Source of the DNA: CAZWCX01 sp964632945
GTDB taxonomy: Bacteria > Planctomycetota > MHYJ01 > WSZJ01 > CAZWCX01
DNA: 34,616 nucleotides
Assembly (NCBI GenBank): GCA_964632945.1
Contig: CAZWCX010000078.1
Location: 1 to 34,616 of the forward strand
Reading direction: 5' to 3'
Program-made: the position numbers and the translations under genes
Notes under the pieces: model-generated
What the model saw: the letters and a program-made list of their open reading frames with translations, nothing else
What the model was told of the DNA's origin: nothing
The model's database searches: none
Part shown: positions 30,318-34,616 of the stretch, piece by piece
Layout of the letters: each line of letters begins with the position of its first letter
Numbering within the stretch: position 1 is the stretch's first letter

Positions 30318-31535
30318 ATGACCCGTCCCAAGATCGTCCTCGCCTTCAGCGGCGGTCTCGATACCTCCTTCTGCGTCATCTGGCTGCGCGAAGAGAAACA
30401 GGCCGACGTCGTCACCGCGGTGGTCGACACCGGCGGCTTTTCGCCGCAGGAACTGCAGGCGATCGAAGCCCGCTCCCGCGCCCTCGGGGCGATCTCCCAC
30501 CACACCCTCGACGGGCGCGCGGAGATCTTCGACCGCTTCGTCGCCTACCTGATTCAGGGGAACATCCTGCGCGGCCGCGCCTATCCGCTCTCGGTCGCCG
30601 CCGAGCGCATCGTCCAGGCCGAACGCGTGGCCCTGCTCGCGCGCGAACTCAAGGCCGACGGCATCGCCCATGGCTCGACCGGAGCGGGCAACGACCAGTT
30701 CCGATTCGACGGCGCCTTCCAGGCGCTCCTTCCGGGCGTGCCGGTGCTCACCCCCATCCGTGATCTCGGCTGGTCTCGCGAACGCGAGACCGCGTACCTG
30801 GCGGAACACGGCGTCACCACCCCCGCCAAGACCGCCCACTACTCGGTCAACGCGGGTCTCTGGGGCACCACGGTCGGCGGCCGCGAAACCCACGACCCCT
30901 GGCAGGAGATCCCGGAGACCGCTTGGCCCACTCCACCGGGCCCCGCCCCCGCGGGCCCGCGCGACCTCGTCCTCGGCTTCGAACGCGGCGTCCCGGTCGC
31001 TCTCGACGGTCGCTCCCTGCCCGGCGTCGCCCTCATCGAGGAATTGAACTCGGCCGGACGGGCCTACGGCGTCGGGCGGGGCATCCACATCGGCGACACC
31101 ATCCTCGGCATCAAGGGCCGCATCGGTTTCGAGGCGCCCGCCCCCCTCGTCCTCATCGCCGCCCACCGGGAACTCGAGAAGATCGTCCTCACCCGCTGGC
31201 AGGCGTTCTGGAAGGACCACCTGGCGGACTTCTATGGACAGATGCTCCACGAGGGACTCTATTACGACCCCGTCCTGCGCGACATCGAGGCCATGATCCG
31301 TTCCAGCCAGACCGCGGTGAACGGGGAGGCGCGGGTGCGCCTCTCCCCCGGCCGCTTCGACGTCACCGGCGTCCGTTCGACGTGGAGCCTCGTCGACGCG
31401 CAAACCGCAACCTACGGGGAGACCGCGAAACTGTGGACCGGCGCCGAGGCGGGCGCCTTCGCCAAACTCCACGCCCTCCCGATGTCGCTGGCGCAGCGCG
31501 TGCGCAGCCGCCACGATTCGTCCTCCGCCCAATAG
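30318..31535 (+). CDS. argG: Argininosuccinate synthase
   Basis: 405 residues, typical length. It joins citrulline and aspartate with ATP to argininosuccinate, the penultimate step of arginine synthesis, in the cytoplasm. The PP-loop SGGLDTS (11-17) binds ATP. The GSTGAGNDQFRF stretch is the family signature (usually Lys in place of the first Ala). YSVNAGLWG and a complete C-terminal oligomerisation part are present. ATG 30318 has GGAGA 7 nt upstream. The stop is 11 nt before the next gene, consistent with one operon. Confidence 0.96.
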   Translation: MTRPKIVLAFSGGLDTSFCVIWLREEKQADVVTAVVDTGGFSPQELQAIEARSRALGAISHHTLDGRAEIFDRFVAYLIQGNILRGRAYPLSVAAERIVQAERVALLARELKADGIAHGSTGAGNDQFRFDGAFQALLPGVPVLTPIRDLGWSRERETAYLAEHGVTTPAKTAHYSVNAGLWGTTVGGRETHDPWQEIPETAWPTPPGPAPAGPRDLVLGFERGVPVALDGRSLPGVALIEELNSAGRAYGVGRGIHIGDTILGIKGRIGFEAPAPLVLIAAHRELEKIVLTRWQAFWKDHLADFYGQMLHEGLYYDPVLRDIEAMIRSSQTAVNGEARVRLSPGRFDVTGVRSTWSLVDAQTATYGETAKLWTGAEAGAFAKLHALPMSLAQRVRSRHDSSSAQ

Positions 31536-31546
31536 GGGATCCCGCC

Positions 31547-32602
31547 ATGGAAAGCAAGGTCGTCCTGGACAAGATCGCCTCGTCGACGCGCAACTCGCGC
31601 GTGACCCGCGATGCGCTCCTCTCGGACCAGATCACCGCCCAGGAGGGCATGGTCGTCGCCGTGCGCATCCACGGTCAGAAGTCCACCTACAACACGATCG
31701 AAGACGTGAACGGGCGCATGATCCGCCTCGACGACGGCGACGTCGTCGCGGGCGTGCTCGGCTCCCGTCGCGCCCTGCGCGGGTACGCCGGCATCGTCCC
31801 CGATGCCGTCCAGGTCGGCGATCGCCTCGACATCCTCAACCTCGGCGGCGTCATCGGCAAGTGCACCTCCGTGAACCTCGAACTGGGCGCCCCGTTCCAG
31901 GCGGAGGTGCTCGGCTCCGTCCTCACGTTCCCGTACCTGGGGGAACGCACCGGGATTCCCGCCACCATCAAGACCAACGCCATTCCCTGGGCGGAAAAGC
32001 TGGAACGGTCCGCCCCCATCGTCTACGTCGCCGGAACCTGCATGGAGGCGGGCAAGACGTTCGCCTGCGGGGAGATCATCCGCTACCTGAGCAAGAAGGG
32101 CTACCGCGTCTGCGGCGCCAAACTGACCGGCGTCTCCCTGCTCCGGGACGTGCTGAGCATGCAGGATCGCGGCGCGGTGAAATGCCTCTATTTCAACGAC
32201 GCGGGCGTGGTTTCCACGACGCCGGCCGTTTCCGTCCCCGTCGCCAAAGGGATCATCTCGGCCCTCAATCGCGAGAACCCGGACTGCCTCGTCATCGAAC
32301 TCGGCGACGGCATCCTCGGGGAGTACGGCGTACAGCCCATCCTTCATGACGACGAACTGATGGCGCCGGCCGCCATGCACATCCTTTGCGCCACCGATCC
32401 GGTCGCCGCCTGGGGCGGCGCGGAACTGTTCAAGAGCCGCTTCAAGCGCAAGGTTCACGTCATCGCCGGACCCGCCACGGACAACGCGGTCGGCAAGGAA
32501 TTCATCGAGAAGAACATCGGCGTGTGGGCAATGAACGCGCGCCTGGACTTCAAGCGCCTCGGCTGGTTCGTCGAGGCGACGGTCTTCGGCAAGGATGTGT
32601 AG
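31547..32602 (+). CDS. BioD/CobQ-like P-loop protein of unknown function in the arginine operon
   Basis: 351 residues. Residues 1-150 form an unfamiliar N-terminal domain with many short beta strands. Residues 155-351 form a P-loop domain with GTCMEAGKT (163-171), the spacing found in dethiobiotin synthetase and CobQ relatives and in DUF1611 proteins (compare GTDTEVGKT). It is followed by a KLTG element in the place of the BioD lysine loop and by IELGDGILGEYG, like the acidic-glycine stretch of that superfamily. Members of this superfamily activate carboxyl groups with ATP or act as amidoligases. One DUF1611-type protein, DgcN, has been linked to N-acetylation of D-glutamate. A role in glutamate, N-acetyl or carboxylate chemistry of arginine synthesis is conceivable but unproven. 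Tightly placed between argG (11 nt) and argC (45 nt). Confidence 0.8.
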   Translation: MESKVVLDKIASSTRNSRVTRDALLSDQITAQEGMVVAVRIHGQKSTYNTIEDVNGRMIRLDDGDVVAGVLGSRRALRGYAGIVPDAVQVGDRLDILNLGGVIGKCTSVNLELGAPFQAEVLGSVLTFPYLGERTGIPATIKTNAIPWAEKLERSAPIVYVAGTCMEAGKTFACGEIIRYLSKKGYRVCGAKLTGVSLLRDVLSMQDRGAVKCLYFNDAGVVSTTPAVSVPVAKGIISALNRENPDCLVIELGDGILGEYGVQPILHDDELMAPAAMHILCATDPVAAWGGAELFKSRFKRKVHVIAGPATDNAVGKEFIEKNIGVWAMNARLDFKRLGWFVEATVFGKDV

Positions 32603-32647
32603 GCGCCCCGGGGACTCGACCGCACCCGCATCCCCCCGTCGAAATGG

Positions 32648-33688
32648 ATGAACCTGATGAACCCAGCACGCGTGGCCATCGTCGGAGCCGCCGGGTACAC
32701 CGGAGGCGAGCTCCTTCGCCTCCTGCTTTCGCACCCCCGTGTCGAAGTGACCTCGGCCTCTTCGACCACCTATCCCGGCGAGCCGATCCATCGCGCGCAC
32801 CCCAACCTGCGCGGCCGATCCGCGCTGCACTTTTCGCCGGCGATCGATCCGACCGGGCTCGATGCCGTCTTCCTGGCCGGCGGACATGGAGAGGCGATGA
32901 CCCAGGTGCCGTCCCTCCTGGAGCGGGCGGGCTCCGGCCTGCGCCTGATCGACCTGTCCGGCGATTTCCGGCTGCGCGACGCCGCGCTCTACCCGACCTG
33001 GTACGGCCGGGAACACTCCGCGCCCGCGCTCCTGCCCCAGTTCGTCTACGGCCTGACCGAATTGAACCGGGACGCCGTCGCGAACGCCCGGTGGATCGCC
33101 AATCCGGGGTGCTTCGCGACCGCCGTGGCCCTGGCGCTCGGACCGCTCGCCCGGGCCGGGCTGACCGGCCCCGCCCGCATCACCGCTCTCACCGGCTCGT
33201 CCGGTTCGGGCGCCAAGCCCTCCCCCACCACCCATCATCCGACGCGCGCGACCAACCTCCATGCGTACAAGCCCCTGGTCCATCAGCATGTCCCCGAAGT
33301 GGAACAGCTGCTCGACCAATTGGCCGGGAAGCCCTCGCTTCGGCTCGCGCTCGTTCCGGTTTCCGCGCCGATCGTGCGCGGCATTTACGCCGTCTGTCAC
33401 GTCGATCTGCCGCCGAGCTGGGACGAGGCGCGACTCCGGGACTGCTTCCGTTCCGCCTACGAAGGCTGCCCCTTCGTTCATCGCATCGACGAGCCGCCCG
33501 ATCTCAACGCCGTGTGCGGCGGCAACGACACCCGCCTGTTCGCCGCCGCGCGCTCCGGACAGGCGGTCGTCATTTCCGCGCTCGACAACCTCGTCAAGGG
33601 CGCGGCGGGCCAGGCCGTGCAGAACCTGAATGTGATGCTCGGGTGGAACGAGGCCGAAGGCCTGCGAGCCGCCGGACCGTACCCATGA
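32648..33688 (+). CDS. argC: N-acetyl-gamma-glutamyl-phosphate reductase
   Basis: 346 residues, the long type. NADPH-dependent reduction of N-acetylglutamyl phosphate to the semialdehyde, third step of arginine synthesis. GAAGYTGGELLRLL is the cofactor loop, NPGCFAT carries the catalytic Cys155, TGSSGSG follows, and HQHVPEVEQ and DNLVKGAAGQAVQNLN are family signatures. LysY, the lysine-pathway relative, is less likely given argR and argG beside it. The start is ATG 32648 or 32657; neither has a good Shine-Dalgarno. Confidence 0.95.
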   Translation: MNLMNPARVAIVGAAGYTGGELLRLLLSHPRVEVTSASSTTYPGEPIHRAHPNLRGRSALHFSPAIDPTGLDAVFLAGGHGEAMTQVPSLLERAGSGLRLIDLSGDFRLRDAALYPTWYGREHSAPALLPQFVYGLTELNRDAVANARWIANPGCFATAVALALGPLARAGLTGPARITALTGSSGSGAKPSPTTHHPTRATNLHAYKPLVHQHVPEVEQLLDQLAGKPSLRLALVPVSAPIVRGIYAVCHVDLPPSWDEARLRDCFRSAYEGCPFVHRIDEPPDLNAVCGGNDTRLFAAARSGQAVVISALDNLVKGAAGQAVQNLNVMLGWNEAEGLRAAGPYP

Positions 33689-33737
33689 CGTGGAAATGCG
33701 CGCCCCGCCGATCGCCCTGTTCCTCCGAGGTGATGCC

Positions 33738-34616
33738 GTGACCGACTGGAAGACCGAAGAAGACCGCTGGCTGCTGCCGACCTACGCCAAGTTCCCCTTC
33801 GTCCTCGAACGCGGGGAGGGAAACTACGTGTGGGACGACCGCGGCACCCGCTACCTCGACCTGTACGGAGGCCATGCGGTGTGCCTGCTGGGACACAGTC
33901 CGAGCGCGGTGGCCGACGCCGTGGCCGCGCAGGCGCGCAAGCTGCTCTTCTACTCGAATCTGGTCTATTCCGAGGTGCGAGCCCGGGCCGCCCGCGGTCT
34001 CGTCGAACTCTGCCGCATGGACGGGGCGCAGGTCTTCTTCTGCAACTCCGGGGCGGAGGCCAACGAGAGCGCCATGCGTACGGCGCGGCTCGTCACCGGC
34101 CGCCGCACCGTGGTCGCCACGCAGGGCTCCTTCCACGGCCGCACCGCCGGCGCCCTCGCGGCCACCGGGCTGGAGAAGTACCGCAAGAACCCCGCCGGGA
34201 TCGGCGGCGACGTCGTCCATGTCCCCTTCGGCGACCTCGCCGCAGCGGAACGGGCGCTCGGCGCCGACGTCGCCGGGTTCATCCTCGAACCGGTCCAGAG
34301 CATGGCCGGCATCGTCATGCCGCCCGCCGGGTACCTCGCGGGACTGGAACGGCTCTGCCGCGACCGGGGCGCCCTCCTGATCTTCGACGAGGTGCAGACC
34401 GGCCTCGGCCGGCTCGGCGCCCCCACCGCGGCCCTCGCCTTCGACGTGCGCCCCCAGATCCTGACCTTTGCCAAGGGGCTGGGCGCGGGCGTCCCGGTCG
34501 GCGGGATCGTCGTCGAGGCGGGACTCGGCTCCCGCCTCAAGTCCGGCGAGCTGGGCTCGACGTTGGGCGGCGGCCCCCACGCCTGCGCCGCCGTCGCCGC
34601 CACCGTCGAAACCCTC
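33738..34616 (+). CDS. argD: Acetylornithine aminotransferase (partial, cut by window end)
   Basis: The first 293 residues are seen. Class III PLP-dependent aminotransferase: NSGAEANESAMRTAR, SFHGRTAGALAATG, DEVQTGLGR, and the PLP lysine K246 in TFAKGLGAG. It converts N-acetylglutamate semialdehyde to N-acetylornithine, the step after ArgC. The operon position supports argD over other class III enzymes. The GTG start has CGAGG 7 nt upstream; an ATG five bases earlier is out of frame. The near-C-terminal GSTLGGGPHACAA differs slightly from the usual GSTFGGNPLACAA. No stop in the window. Confidence 0.92.
   Translation, partial: MTDWKTEEDRWLLPTYAKFPFVLERGEGNYVWDDRGTRYLDLYGGHAVCLLGHSPSAVADAVAAQARKLLFYSNLVYSEVRARAARGLVELCRMDGAQVFFCNSGAEANESAMRTARLVTGRRTVVATQGSFHGRTAGALAATGLEKYRKNPAGIGGDVVHVPFGDLAAAERALGADVAGFILEPVQSMAGIVMPPAGYLAGLERLCRDRGALLIFDEVQTGLGRLGAPTAALAFDVRPQILTFAKGLGAGVPVGGIVVEAGLGSRLKSGELGSTLGGGPHACAAVAATVETL

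Noticed and set aside
31412..33481. 689-codon frame antisense to argG, the P-loop gene and argC
   Set aside because: All three sense genes have strong family signatures; the antisense frame has none.
1..34616. CRISPR arrays, insertion sequences, prophage or integrated elements
   Set aside because: No regularly spaced repeats, transposase, integrase or phage genes were seen. The only base-composition break is the short AT-rich stretch at 18150-18360.

Overview
The window is about two-thirds G+C and densely coded, from a bacterium that looks didermic. The gene content points to Planctomycetota or a closely related phylum, inferred from families and not from a phylogenetic marker. The supporting features are large membrane Ser/Thr kinases with TPR-like tails, an FHA-TM-VWA protein, a zinc-ribbon multi-pass membrane protein, a secreted DUF1570-like metallopeptidase and an Mla-type lipid transport set. 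I see no insertion sequence, integrase, phage gene or CRISPR array. It reads as an ordinary chromosome segment.

Layout. 1-6653: a radical SAM/SPASM enzyme (-) ending at a 44-nt hairpin, an HD-GYP response regulator with a pyrophosphate-type phosphofructokinase (+), a compact UvrC (-) and a GT-C-like glycosyltransferase (+). 6868-12003: a hemerythrin-like protein, a two-domain LEA14/WHy lipoprotein, a zinc-ribbon membrane protein (-), an SDR with an altered catalytic lysine and a tandem universal stress protein. 12016-15170 (-): tRNA(CAT) with a consensus promoter and its own terminator, then an unknown gene, a fused MlaF-MlaE and MlaD. 15230-18158 (-): a predicted pseudokinase, a lipoprotein with four CxxC motifs and perhaps a very small gene. 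18159-18460: a gene-poor stretch with two AT-rich blocks. 18461-26473: secreted metallopeptidase-like protein, secreted unknown, a 1000-residue protein with two kinase domains, an EVE-domain protein and a tandem SagB-type oxidoreductase. 26595-29697 (-): FHA/VWA protein and a lipoprotein of unknown function.

29773-34616 (+) is an arginine biosynthesis operon: argR, argG, a BioD/CobQ-like P-loop gene of unknown role, argC, and argD cut by the window end. The argR promoter carries two ARG-box-like operators spaced as in the classical E. coli arrangement. They overlap the -10 box and the start codon.

Promoters of the form TTGnnn-N16-18-TAnnnT can be seen in front of many genes. Several genes have the -10 box only 6-9 nt before the start codon, which suggests leaderless mRNAs alongside Shine-Dalgarno-led ones. 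The most unusual content is the arginine operon with its operator and extra P-loop gene, the degenerate kinase domains, the short UvrC, the single-chain MlaF-MlaE, and the AT-rich stretch at 18003-18400.
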